Source: an uncultured Muribaculaceae bacterium
GTDB taxonomy: Bacteria > Bacteroidota > Bacteroidia > Bacteroidales > Muribaculaceae
Assembly: GCA_905233915.1 (NCBI GenBank)
Contig: CAJOFM010000002.1
Span: 216,167 to 280,166 of the forward strand
Reading direction: 5' to 3'
Length of the DNA stretch: 64,000 nucleotides
Numbering within the stretch: the first letter of the stretch is position 1; each line of letters starts with the position of its first letter. Shown piece after piece: positions 8,771 through 17,688 of this stretch. The notes beneath the pieces were generated by a model. That model made no database searches. It was not told the DNA's origin and saw nothing but the letters and a program-made list of their open reading frames with translations. Position numbers and translations under genes: made by a program.

Positions 8771-10090
8771 TTACTGTTCATCGTCCTCCTCTTCATCGGT
8801 CATGAGGCGGTTAAAACGGTCAGTCAGGTTCTTGATCCATCCCGGCTTTTTATTGGTCTTTTCGGTAGGCCTTGAAGTGCGGGTAGGATTGGGATTGGGG
8901 GCGGGCTTCGGCTCTAACGGTTGGTGTCCCTCAAAGGTGGGATCCTCATACCTGTTAAGCTCTACGCAGGTTTCATCACCGATGCGCTCGGCAGCCTCGG
9001 CCAAGAGCGAGAATACCTCGATGTACTCCATGCGGTTGATTTCGCCATTCATGATATTGATGCTGATGGGGTTTTGACCCATGCGCACCTTGATCTTGAG
9101 TTCGTCGGTCATCTTTAGCTGCAGACCTCCCAGGTGAGCACTGCCACCAATCAAGACGATACTTTGGATATCTTTGGTCGATACACCCGCATTGGCCAAC
9201 TGCTGGTTGATGTTGGCGATAATCTCACCGGTGCGAGCACTGATGAAGTTAGCGGCATCTCGAGCATTCACGTCCTCGATAACCACCATGCTCACGTGAT
9301 TGGGGTCCAACGGGTTGTTGATGTTCTTCTTCACATTCTCGGCGGTCTCCTCAAGCACGTTCTTACCCGTCATGATGTCGCGGGTGAGGTTGCGTCCACC
9401 CAGGGGTAAGGTATTCAGATAGACGAGGGCCTGGTTCTTGTAGATGGTCACCGTGGTGGTCTCAGCACCCATATCCACGAGCATGCAGCCCAGTTCACGG
9501 TCACTGTCATTGAGGATGTGCTTGCCCACAGCCAACGGGGTAACGATAAAATCCTTAACGGGAATGCCGAACGTCATCAAACGGTTCAGGTTAAGCATCA
9601 GTTGCTGCTTGGCGACAATAAGGTTGACGTCGATTTTTATGGAAGAACCGAATTGCCCAACAGGATTAGGGGTTTTTACTTTGTCAACAAAATAGGCGCA
9701 GGGCACGACGTCCACCGTCTCGTGGTTGCGTATCGGCGTGCTTGTGGCATCGTGGATAATGCGCTCGATGAGTTCACTCGTGATGGGTTCGGTAGTACCC
9801 ACACTGCGTTTCACCTCGCTCATGATGCTGTGAAGCGACCTGCCGCTCACACCCATATAAACCTGGGTGATGCGGCCGTCAACCATACCCTCGAGGTTCT
9901 TGAGGATGCGGTTGATGATGCTCTTGATGTTCTCTACATTCTGAACAATGCCATACCTCACGCTGTTGATATGTTTCTCCTCCTGGAGGTGCTTTACGCT
10001 CAAGAATCCAGCTGGGGTTTTCTCGGCAATCGCTCCGACAATTTTGGAACTGCCGATTTCAAGTGCTACGATATATTGGTTCTTTTCCAT
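8771..10090 (-). CDS. ftsA: cell division protein FtsA
   Basis: This actin-like ATPase tethers FtsZ to the inner membrane and recruits later division proteins. The 439 residues begin with the phosphate-1 motif ALEIGSSKIVGA and include the SHS2 (1C) region after residue 80, LVDMGAETTTVTIY (phosphate 2) and VLIGGSAHLGGL (adenosine motif). A Pro-rich linker (EPKPAPNPNP) leads to the C-terminal amphipathic membrane-binding helix (PGWIKNLTDRFNRLM), followed by an acidic end. It lies between ftsQ (43 bp) and ftsZ (48 bp) on the same strand, the standard dcw order. Confidence 0.97.
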   Translation of the reverse strand: MEKNQYIVALEIGSSKIVGAIAEKTPAGFLSVKHLQEEKHINSVRYGIVQNVENIKSIINRILKNLEGMVDGRITQVYMGVSGRSLHSIMSEVKRSVGTTEPITSELIERIIHDATSTPIRNHETVDVVPCAYFVDKVKTPNPVGQFGSSIKIDVNLIVAKQQLMLNLNRLMTFGIPVKDFIVTPLAVGKHILNDSDRELGCMLVDMGAETTTVTIYKNQALVYLNTLPLGGRNLTRDIMTGKNVLEETAENVKKNINNPLDPNHVSMVVIEDVNARDAANFISARTGEIIANINQQLANAGVSTKDIQSIVLIGGSAHLGGLQLKMTDELKIKVRMGQNPISINIMNGEINRMEYIEVFSLLAEAAERIGDETCVELNRYEDPTFEGHQPLEPKPAPNPNPTRTSRPTEKTNKKPGWIKNLTDRFNRLMTDEEEDDEQ

Positions 10091-10133
10091 AAAGTAGAAT
10101 TGATGTATTTGGTTGTTTGTTATTATTACTTAT

Positions 10134-11096
10134 TTAGTCACTCTTCTTTTTGCTCTTATCATTGGTTGTTTCCTTATTGGTGTCGGCCTTCTTCTCGTCA
10201 GCTTTCTTTTCGTCGGCTTTCTTTTCATCAGCCTTCTTGGCTGCATCTTGTGATGCCTGCTGCTCGGCCTTCTTGTTGTCCTCGGGGGTGCCCGTGGTCA
10301 TCGTCTGGATGTCGGGAGCCTGCTCGTCGTCATCGGGATCATACTCGATAACCTGTTCCACCGCCTTGATGCGGCGTGTGGCCACAATCTGATGGTTCCA
10401 CTTGAGGGAGATGGTGTCATAGGTATTCCACCCCTTCTTGGGCAACACCTCACTGTAGAACAGCTTGAGCTTGGCAAACTTGTTCACGAAGTCGTCGGCA
10501 TGACCCAAGTTGATCACATGACCGCTGAAGTTGGGCACGATGATGATGTTATTGGTGTCGCGCACCTGATACATCGTCACCAGCGAGTGCAGCAACGAGT
10601 CGCCCTCGACATAATCGATGAGCGGCAGCAAGCGCGTGGCCGGGTACTTACTCGTGAAATGGCCCTGTACCACCGGCACATCGCAGTGATAATTGCTCGT
10701 GGCCTCCATGCGCTTGCCGGCACGGTTCACATAGTAGGACCTCTCGCCGTCAAACACTCTGAGCACCGGTACCAACTGACTCACCCTGATGAGCACCTTG
10801 CCGTCCTGGCACTTCACCAGGTCGGCATTCTCGAGATAAGGCGACTTCTTGAGCGTCTCTTCTATCTTAGAGGCATTGATGTCACGCATGTGCTTGCCCA
10901 CGATTTTCACACCCTGGCTCTTCAAGTCATTGAGGACACCCTGGGGCGTGACAAATGCGGTGCTGTCGGCATTGATGACTTGAACCTCAATAGCCGTGCA
11001 CAATTCGCCCTGCGACTTGCCTCTCGCCCACAGAATTCCCGTGGTGAGGCCTATCGCCAGCACAAGCAGAATACTATATTGAATCAGTCTTTTCAA
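10134..11096 (-). CDS. ftsQ: cell division protein FtsQ with charged repeat tail
   Basis: This bitopic division protein of the FtsQ/DivIB type links early and late divisome parts. It has 320 residues, with one N-terminal transmembrane helix (about residues 5-24) and a POTRA-like and beta domain in the periplasm. The start codon is TTG at 11096: the frame meets a stop seven codons upstream with no ATG between, and the TTG overlaps the murC stop by 4 bases (TTGA), which suggests translational coupling. The last 60 residues are low complexity: an acidic stretch (DPDDDEQAPD) followed by four copies of a KKADE-type pentapeptide encoded by 15-bp DNA repeats (about 10184-10250), then more Lys-rich sequence. 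This tail is absent from standard FtsQ. Confidence 0.9.
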   Translation of the reverse strand: MKRLIQYSILLVLAIGLTTGILWARGKSQGELCTAIEVQVINADSTAFVTPQGVLNDLKSQGVKIVGKHMRDINASKIEETLKKSPYLENADLVKCQDGKVLIRVSQLVPVLRVFDGERSYYVNRAGKRMEATSNYHCDVPVVQGHFTSKYPATRLLPLIDYVEGDSLLHSLVTMYQVRDTNNIIIVPNFSGHVINLGHADDFVNKFAKLKLFYSEVLPKKGWNTYDTISLKWNHQIVATRRIKAVEQVIEYDPDDDEQAPDIQTMTTGTPEDNKKAEQQASQDAAKKADEKKADEKKADEKKADTNKETTNDKSKKKSD

Positions 11097-12496
11097 CGCT
11101 CTTGTTTCTTGAATTCATCGCATATCTCAGGCAGCAGATTGGCGATGTCGCCAGCACCTGCCGTCAATAAGACGTCAAAATTACTCAAATGTATTGACTT
11201 AATCAAATTTTCTTTCGAGTAAATGCATTTTTTAATACTCGTTACCTTTTCAAGGATGATTTCACTAGTCACACCGGGGATGGGTTCCTCTCGAGCGGGG
11301 TAAATAGGAAGCAGTATGACCTCATCGGCCAGTGAGAGAGCCTCGGCAAATGCTGGGGCAAAATCACGCGTGCGGCTGTAGAGATGGGGCTGGAAGATGA
11401 CGGTTAACCGCCTGTCACTGTACAGGTCGCGCACCGAGGAGATGCTGGCCCGCAACTCATCGGGATGGTGGGCATAGTCATCAATCATCACCCTACCCTG
11501 CTTGCCGGGTTCCTTGAGCCAGAACTCAAAGCGGCGCTTGGCTCCCAGGAATGACGCTATTGCCTGTCGCATTCCATCATGCGGCGCATCCACCAGACGG
11601 CAAGCCGCCATGGCGGCAACAGCATTCTCGATATTGATGTCAACAGGCACTCCCAGGCTGATGTCGGCCACAGTTTCCCACGGCGTCACCAGGTCAAATA
11701 TGATTTCGCCATCACCCTTACGGATATTGACGGCATGGAAGTCGCCCTCGTTGCGGCTATAGGTGTAAATCTTCACACCATCGGCAACACGCGGCTTGAG
11801 AGCCAGGCCAGTGTGGACGATGAGGGCTCCGCCAGGCTGGATGAGTTCGGTAAAATGGGCGAAACTCTCCAGATAATTCTCGGCGTTGCCATAGATATCC
11901 AGATGGTCGGGGTCGGTCGAGGTCACCACGGCGATGTGGGGACGCAGGTGGTGGAATGAGCGGTCATACTCGTCGGCCTCAATGACCGAATAGGGGCTAG
12001 TGGCCGACAGCAGGAAATTGCTGTCGTAATTGCGCAACTCACCGCCCAAAAAGGCGTTGCAGCCTATGCCTGAACTATGCAGGATATGGGCAGCCATACC
12101 CGATGTGGTGGTCTTGCCATGGGTTCCGGCAAAGCACAAGGCCTTGCTGTGTGCGGTAATCATTCCCAACAATTTGGCGCGTTTGATTACCAAGAAGCCC
12201 CGATCACGGAAGTAGTCGCGCAATGCACATGGGGTCTCGTCCTTGATGGCCGCAGTAATGACCACCAAGGTGTTTTTAGGGTCAAGGCAATAGCCAGGAA
12301 TGAAGTTGGGGTCGTCCTCATAGACGATCTCTACCCCTTCATGGATTAACTCTCGGGTCAGGTCGCTAGGAGTGCGGTCATAACCTGCAATTCTCTTGCC
12401 ATGCATGAGAAAATAGCGTTCCAGCGCAGCCATACCGATGCCCCCGGCACCGACAAAGAATAGAGAATCATATTGTTCTATATCAATTAGTTCCAT
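11093..12496 (-). CDS. murC: UDP-N-acetylmuramate--L-alanine ligase MurC
   Basis: MurC adds L-Ala to UDP-MurNAc in the cytoplasm, using ATP. The 467 residues are the normal family length. The N-terminal UDP-binding domain shows FFVGAGGIGMAAL, the central Mur ligase domain carries the P-loop FAGTHGKTTTSGM, and DDYAHHPDEL and HLYSRTRDF mark the C-terminal domain. It lies 25 bp after murG and overlaps ftsQ by 4 bases, so it belongs to one dcw transcript. Confidence 0.98.
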   Translation of the reverse strand: MELIDIEQYDSLFFVGAGGIGMAALERYFLMHGKRIAGYDRTPSDLTRELIHEGVEIVYEDDPNFIPGYCLDPKNTLVVITAAIKDETPCALRDYFRDRGFLVIKRAKLLGMITAHSKALCFAGTHGKTTTSGMAAHILHSSGIGCNAFLGGELRNYDSNFLLSATSPYSVIEADEYDRSFHHLRPHIAVVTSTDPDHLDIYGNAENYLESFAHFTELIQPGGALIVHTGLALKPRVADGVKIYTYSRNEGDFHAVNIRKGDGEIIFDLVTPWETVADISLGVPVDINIENAVAAMAACRLVDAPHDGMRQAIASFLGAKRRFEFWLKEPGKQGRVMIDDYAHHPDELRASISSVRDLYSDRRLTVIFQPHLYSRTRDFAPAFAEALSLADEVILLPIYPAREEPIPGVTSEIILEKVTSIKKCIYSKENLIKSIHLSNFDVLLTAGAGDIANLLPEICDEFKKQER

Positions 12497-12521
12497 AATC
12501 CTAAAAACTTGTTGGTTATAC

Positions 12522-13646
12522 TTAATGTGATTGAATGATGCGCTCTATCTCGTCAACGATGCGCTCGGCGGCATCACGCAGGGCCATCTTGGCCACATTG
12601 TCGGCCAATGATGCTGTCAATGCGGTATCGGTAACGGTGTCGAGCATCGTGTTCACTAGGGTTGATGCGGCATCGGCATCAGGAACAAGGATGGCAGCAC
12701 CGCGGGTTGACAGGGCCTGGGCATTCTTGGTCTGATGGTCCTCGGCCACATTGGGAGAGGGCACTAGGATGGCGGCTTTGCCCAGCAACTGCAATTCGGA
12801 GATGGAACTTGCACCGGCACGGGAGACAACCAGGTCGGCGGCACGGTAAGCCATGTCCATGTTGCTGATGAACGGCATCTGCACCACGTTCTTCACGCCC
12901 GAGGCTGTTAAGGCCTCACTGCACTGGCGGTCATAAATCTTGCCCGTCTGCCAGATAACCTGAACGCCATTGGCTTCGCCAATTTTCTTCAGGCCATCGA
13001 TGATGGCATTGTTGATGGTGCGGGCTCCCAGGCTGCCACCGATAATGAGGATGGTCTTCTTAGCGGGATCCACACCCATGGCTTGGCGGGCCTGTTCGGG
13101 CGTTGCGCCGCACTCCAGCAAGTTGCGCCTAACGGGATTTCCCGTGAGCACGATCTTGTCCTGGGGGAAGAAGCGTTCCATGCCCTCGTAGGCGACACAG
13201 ATGCAGTCGGCCTTGGCAGCCAGCAACTTATTGGTAACGCCAGCATAAGAGTTCTGCTCCTGCAGCAGGGTGGGAACACCTTGCTTCTGCGCTGCCTTGA
13301 GCATGGGGCCACTGGCATAACCGCCCACACCGACAGCGATATCGGGCTTGAAATCCACGAGGATTTTATTGGCCAGTTTCATGCACTTGAGCAACTTGGC
13401 CAGCACCTTGAAATTACGCAACAGGTGCTTGCGGTCAAAGCCGCTAACAGGCAGGCCGATAATGTTGTAGCCTGCAGCTGGCACTTTTTCCATTTCCATG
13501 CGCCCCTCGGCACCCACAAACAGTATCCTTGCATCGGGGTAACGGCGACGCACCTCGTTGGCGATAGACAGGGCAGGGAAAATGTGTCCACCCGTGCCAC
13601 CGCCACTCACCAGGACGTTGAGTTGTTGATTTTTATTTCCAGACAT
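12522..13646 (-). CDS. murG: UDP-GlcNAc:lipid I transferase MurG
   Basis: MurG is a GT28 glycosyltransferase on the inner face of the membrane that converts lipid I to lipid II. I start it at the ATG at 13646 (374 residues) because the family N-terminus, VLVSGGGTGGHIFPALS, follows directly; the frame is open further upstream, but only through ftsW. With this start it overlaps the ftsW end by 14 bases. The second glycine-rich motif (IIGGSLGARTIN) and the donor-binding region (SRAGASSISELQLLGKAAILVPSP) are both present. Confidence 0.96.
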   Translation of the reverse strand: MSGNKNQQLNVLVSGGGTGGHIFPALSIANEVRRRYPDARILFVGAEGRMEMEKVPAAGYNIIGLPVSGFDRKHLLRNFKVLAKLLKCMKLANKILVDFKPDIAVGVGGYASGPMLKAAQKQGVPTLLQEQNSYAGVTNKLLAAKADCICVAYEGMERFFPQDKIVLTGNPVRRNLLECGATPEQARQAMGVDPAKKTILIIGGSLGARTINNAIIDGLKKIGEANGVQVIWQTGKIYDRQCSEALTASGVKNVVQMPFISNMDMAYRAADLVVSRAGASSISELQLLGKAAILVPSPNVAEDHQTKNAQALSTRGAAILVPDADAASTLVNTMLDTVTDTALTASLADNVAKMALRDAAERIVDEIERIIQSH

Positions 13647-15006
13647 TTTTAGGAGGTATTTCAGTTGGGTTAACGGCATCAAGACCCTCGATAATAGGAG
13701 TTTCCTCTGCCTTGTTTTTCTTATTACCATAGTTGGCGATGGTGCGGCTGACGCTCAACATCACACCAAAAGCCACGCTGATCACAATGATTGACGTACC
13801 ACCCTTGGAAACGAGTGGCAAGGGTTGTCCCGACACGGGGAACACGCCCACGTTGATGGCCATGTGGAACAGGGCCTGGAACGTGATGAACGACGCCATA
13901 CCGATGACCAGCAGCGAGGGCAGCACACGCTTGCTGCGCCGCACAATCATCGCTGCTCGTCCCAATAGCGACAAGTAGAGCAGCAGCACAAAGATGCCGC
14001 CTATCAGGCCGGTTTCCTCAACAATAATCGAGTAGATATAGTCACTGAAGGCCAACGGCAAGCGGCTGCACTCGCGCGACTGTCCAATGCCCTTGCCCAC
14101 CAGGCCGCCATGGGCCTGGGCCATGCGGGAGAACATCTCCTGCTGGTTCTTGGCAGTAATGGGGCGGTAAACCAGTGAGTCGCTGTTCAGCCACTCCTTG
14201 ATGCGGTTCTTCCATGTGCCTGAACGACGGTCCACAACATCTTTATCTTTGGAGTCTCCACCCGAGGGCATTTCCTCCACAACAGCGCCAGCGACGGGCG
14301 CATTGACCATAATCTCCTTCTGTGTATCCTTGAACATTTCCTCCTTCTTATCGTTGTTGCTCTTGATAATGAAGAAGAAACCGAACATGACCAGGAAGAA
14401 AGCCATGAGGATGCCTATTTTCTTGAATGCGGCGCCGCCAATCAGCAGCATCGAGCCACTGATGGCAATCAGCAGCAGCGTGTTGGTCAAGCCGCTGCGA
14501 ATCATTAAGCCGCCGTACAATGCCACCACAAAGGCCGCAGCAATCAATCCGCCACGACTGATGTCCTGATTCTTCTGCGACTTGGCGAAGATATAGGACA
14601 GCATGGTAACTATTGATAACTTGGCCAACTCGGCAGGCTGCAAGGTGACACCCGGCAACAGCGTCATGGCACGGCGAGCACCGTTGATGACCTCGCCAAA
14701 GAACATGACGTACACCAGACTGAACACCGTAATAATGGCCAGACCAGGTATCATCGCATACAGGAACTTGGGCTTATTGTAATCCACCCGTTGCAGGAGC
14801 ACCACGCATGCCGCACCCAGCCCCAGGAAGATGCACTGCTTGATGATGGGCATATAGATGCCCTGTGAGGCAATCTCACGGCTGGAAGCGCTGTAACTCT
14901 CGATGATGGAGATGATGAGCAGCATGATGTAGATGCCCCAGATCCACGGGTCACCGTATTTCCGGGAAATCTCGGTATATTTGTTTGTCTTTTCAGCAGA
15001 AGACAT
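13633..15006 (-). CDS. ftsW: SEDS glycosyltransferase FtsW
   Basis: FtsW is the peptidoglycan polymerase of the SEDS family that works with FtsI at the septum. The 457 residues contain about ten transmembrane helices and the family signatures LLPGVTLQPAELAKLS and SDYIYSIIVEETGLIGG. A soluble periplasmic insert of about 90 residues (roughly 225-315, including DSKDKDVVDRRSGTWK) sits before the GGLVGKGIGQS segment and is longer than in E. coli. It is 14 bp after murD and overlaps murG. Confidence 0.95.
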   Translation of the reverse strand: MSSAEKTNKYTEISRKYGDPWIWGIYIMLLIISIIESYSASSREIASQGIYMPIIKQCIFLGLGAACVVLLQRVDYNKPKFLYAMIPGLAIITVFSLVYVMFFGEVINGARRAMTLLPGVTLQPAELAKLSIVTMLSYIFAKSQKNQDISRGGLIAAAFVVALYGGLMIRSGLTNTLLLIAISGSMLLIGGAAFKKIGILMAFFLVMFGFFFIIKSNNDKKEEMFKDTQKEIMVNAPVAGAVVEEMPSGGDSKDKDVVDRRSGTWKNRIKEWLNSDSLVYRPITAKNQQEMFSRMAQAHGGLVGKGIGQSRECSRLPLAFSDYIYSIIVEETGLIGGIFVLLLYLSLLGRAAMIVRRSKRVLPSLLVIGMASFITFQALFHMAINVGVFPVSGQPLPLVSKGGTSIIVISVAFGVMLSVSRTIANYGNKKNKAEETPIIEGLDAVNPTEIPPKNVWK

Positions 15007-15020
15007 ATCGATGCTGTTCG

Positions 15021-16367
15021 TTATTGAGCTTTAAACTTCTTTACACACTCACGGAACTGGTTGCCACGGTCGGCCATGCCGTTGAACAGGTCAAAGCTGG
15101 CGCAGCAGGGCGACAAGAGCACGGTGTGGCCCTCATGGGCCAGGCTGCGGCACTTGTCCATACACTCGGCCATGCTGCCGGCGTCGGTCACCACGGGCAC
15201 CTTGCCGTCAAAGAACTCATGCAGCTTGGCGTTATCCTTGCCCAGGCACACGATGGCGGTCACCTTCTGCTTGACCAGCGGCTCAATCTGGCTATAGTCA
15301 TTACCCTTGTCGATGCCGCCCAGGATGAGCACACAAGGCTCGTTGACGCTTTCCAGGGCATACCAGCAGGCGTCCACGTTGGTGGCCTTACTGTCATTGA
15401 TGTAACGCACGCCGTCGACCGTGTCGATATACTCCAAGCGATGAGGAACAGCCTCAAAGTCGGCCAACGCCTCACGGATGACGTCCTTGCGGATGTCGAA
15501 CACCTGGGCCGACAAGCCTGCCGCCATGGTGTTATAGACGTTATGCAAGCCCTTGAGCGACAATTCGTCGCGCGGGATATCCCAGTGGTTACCGTCAACC
15601 TTGAAGTTGAGCACGCCCTCGTGCAGCCAGGCAGCCTGGTTGTCATCGTCGTCGCTGGTGAAGCTCAACAAGCGTGACTCCAGATGATGCTGGCGCAGCT
15701 GTGAAGCGATGATGGGGTCGTTGTGCCAGTAGATGAACGAGTCCTCGCCAGTCTGATTCTGCGTGATGCGGAACTTGGCAGCGGCGTAGTTCTCCATCTT
15801 GTAGTCATAACGGTCCAAGTGGTCGGGCGTGATATTGAGCAACACGGCGACATTGGCCTTGAACTCATACATGTTGTCAAGTTGGAAACTGCTCAGCTCG
15901 ATGATATAGACATCATGATGCTCGGTGGCCACCTGCAAGGCGAGGCTGCGGCCCACGTTACCCGCCAGGCCCACGTTCAGGCCCGCTTTCTTGAAGATAT
16001 GGTAAGTGAGCTTGGTCGTCGTGGTCTTACCGTTGCTACCGGTGATGCACACCATCTTGGCATCGGTGTAACGGCCAGCGAACTCAATCTCGCTCACGAT
16101 GGGGATGCCCTTCTCGATGGCCTGTGCCACCATAGGAGCCGTGTCGGGGATACCGGGGCTCTTGACTATCTCATCGGCGTTAAGGATTTTCTCAGGGGTG
16201 TGGCCGCCCTCTTCCCAGGCGACGCCATACTTGTCGAGCAGGTCCTTGTAGTCCTGACCGATGCTGCCCGCATCGCTCAGCCACACGTCCATGCCCTTGA
16301 TATGGGCGAGCACCGCGGCTCCTGCGCCGCTCTCGCCACCACCCAATACTACTAATCGTTTAGCCAT
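15021..16367 (-). CDS. murD: UDP-MurNAc-L-alanine--D-glutamate ligase MurD
   Basis: This cytoplasmic Mur ligase adds D-Glu to UDP-MurNAc-L-Ala. The 448 residues match the family length. LVVLGGGESGAGAAV starts the UDP-binding domain, CITGSNGKTTTTKL is the ATP P-loop, ELSSFQLDNM and LLNITPDHLDRY are Mur ligase motifs, and YINDSKATNVDA and ILGGIDKGNDYS belong to the C-terminal domain. The spacing to mraY (30 bp) and ftsW (14 bp) fits one operon. Confidence 0.98.
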   Translation of the reverse strand: MAKRLVVLGGGESGAGAAVLAHIKGMDVWLSDAGSIGQDYKDLLDKYGVAWEEGGHTPEKILNADEIVKSPGIPDTAPMVAQAIEKGIPIVSEIEFAGRYTDAKMVCITGSNGKTTTTKLTYHIFKKAGLNVGLAGNVGRSLALQVATEHHDVYIIELSSFQLDNMYEFKANVAVLLNITPDHLDRYDYKMENYAAAKFRITQNQTGEDSFIYWHNDPIIASQLRQHHLESRLLSFTSDDDDNQAAWLHEGVLNFKVDGNHWDIPRDELSLKGLHNVYNTMAAGLSAQVFDIRKDVIREALADFEAVPHRLEYIDTVDGVRYINDSKATNVDACWYALESVNEPCVLILGGIDKGNDYSQIEPLVKQKVTAIVCLGKDNAKLHEFFDGKVPVVTDAGSMAECMDKCRSLAHEGHTVLLSPCCASFDLFNGMADRGNQFRECVKKFKAQ

Positions 16368-16397
16368 GTTGGTATTCTGTTGTTGATAGGTTCTGAA

Positions 16398-17657
16398 TTA
16401 ACGGATTTTTAATGTCACAAACGTCAGTGCGGCCAGCAGGATGCTCACCAGGAAGAAACGCATCACAATCTTAGCCTCGGGGATGCGGTGGTCAGGGGTC
16501 TTGATCTTGTAGTCCCAAGTGAGTTTGGTCGGGTCGGCCGTGAAGTGGTGATGCAGGGGCGTCATTTTGAACAGGCGCATATTTTTGCCCTTGTGACGCT
16601 TCACATACCACACCTGCATGATAACCGACAGTTCCTCGATCAGGAAGATGCCGCACAACAGGGGGATGAGCCACTCCTTGCGGATGAGCACGGCAAACAC
16701 GGCAATGATGCCACCCAGGCACAGACTACCCGTGTCGCCCATGAACACCTGGGCCGGGAAGGAGTTGTACCACAAGAAACCGATTGTCGCACCAATAAAG
16801 GCTGCGGCATACACTACCAGTTCACTGCTATCCGGGATGTACATGATATTCAGGTAGGATGAATAGATGACATTACCCCCCAGATAGCACATGATGGCTA
16901 GCGCAACTCCAATAATCGCCGACGTTCCCGTCGCCAAGCCGTCAACGCCGTCGGTGAGGTTGGCACCGTTGCTCACTGCCGTGATGACAAAGATGGTCAC
17001 CAGGATAAACAGGATCCAGCCGCCCAACTGCTTGTACTTGCCCATCCACTTGGTGAAGTAGGCATAGTCGAAGTTGTGGTTCTTGACAAAGGGCAACGTG
17101 GTCTTGGTCGCCTTCACAGCCTGGGACTTGTGGATTTCGACCAACTCGGGCGTCTCGTTGCGGTTGGTGACATGGACGCTCTCGTTCATCACGATGGCGG
17201 GGCTCAGGTACATGGTCAAGCCTACAATAATGCCCAGACCCACCTGGCCCACAATCTTGAACTTGCCCTTGAGACCCTGCTTGTTGTGGTGAAAGACCTT
17301 GATATAGTCGTCGGCAAAACCCAAAGCGCCGCACCACAGGGTGGACACAATCATGAGCAGCATATAGACGTTGTTGAGCTTGCCCAGCAACAGGCACGGC
17401 ACCAGTATCGAGATGATAATGATGATACCGCCCATGGTGGGGGTTCCCTGCTTGGCAGAATTGCCGCCCAGTTTCTCTTCACGCTCCTTGTCACACATCT
17501 GGTGGCTCTTGAGCTTGAAGATGATGCGGCGGCCAATGACGATGCCGATGAACAGCGACAGGATGAAAGCAAAGCCAGCCCTGAACGAGATGTAGTCGAA
17601 CAAGCGCGCTCCGCTCACGTTATACTGTTGCAGCCAGTGAAAAAGATGATACAGCAT
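16398..17657 (-). CDS. mraY: phospho-MurNAc-pentapeptide transferase MraY
   Basis: MraY is the integral membrane enzyme that makes lipid I from undecaprenyl phosphate and UDP-MurNAc-pentapeptide. The protein has 419 residues, longer than the roughly 360 of E. coli because of a periplasmic insert near residues 145-200, as is usual in Bacteroidota. Catalytic acids are visible in GFADDYIKVFH and NLTDGVDGLATG, and the HHH motif lies in TPLHHHFTA. It sits between murE and murD in the usual dcw order. Confidence 0.97.
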   Translation of the reverse strand: MLYHLFHWLQQYNVSGARLFDYISFRAGFAFILSLFIGIVIGRRIIFKLKSHQMCDKEREEKLGGNSAKQGTPTMGGIIIIISILVPCLLLGKLNNVYMLLMIVSTLWCGALGFADDYIKVFHHNKQGLKGKFKIVGQVGLGIIVGLTMYLSPAIVMNESVHVTNRNETPELVEIHKSQAVKATKTTLPFVKNHNFDYAYFTKWMGKYKQLGGWILFILVTIFVITAVSNGANLTDGVDGLATGTSAIIGVALAIMCYLGGNVIYSSYLNIMYIPDSSELVVYAAAFIGATIGFLWYNSFPAQVFMGDTGSLCLGGIIAVFAVLIRKEWLIPLLCGIFLIEELSVIMQVWYVKRHKGKNMRLFKMTPLHHHFTADPTKLTWDYKIKTPDHRIPEAKIVMRFFLVSILLAALTFVTLKIR

Positions 17658-17688
17658 ATCTTATTCTTGTGTTGGTTAATAATCTCAG

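Noticed and set aside
9518..10351. Plus-strand frame antisense to ftsA and ftsQ
   Set aside because: It spans two genes of the opposite strand and its end is a translation of the FtsQ repeat tail in reverse.
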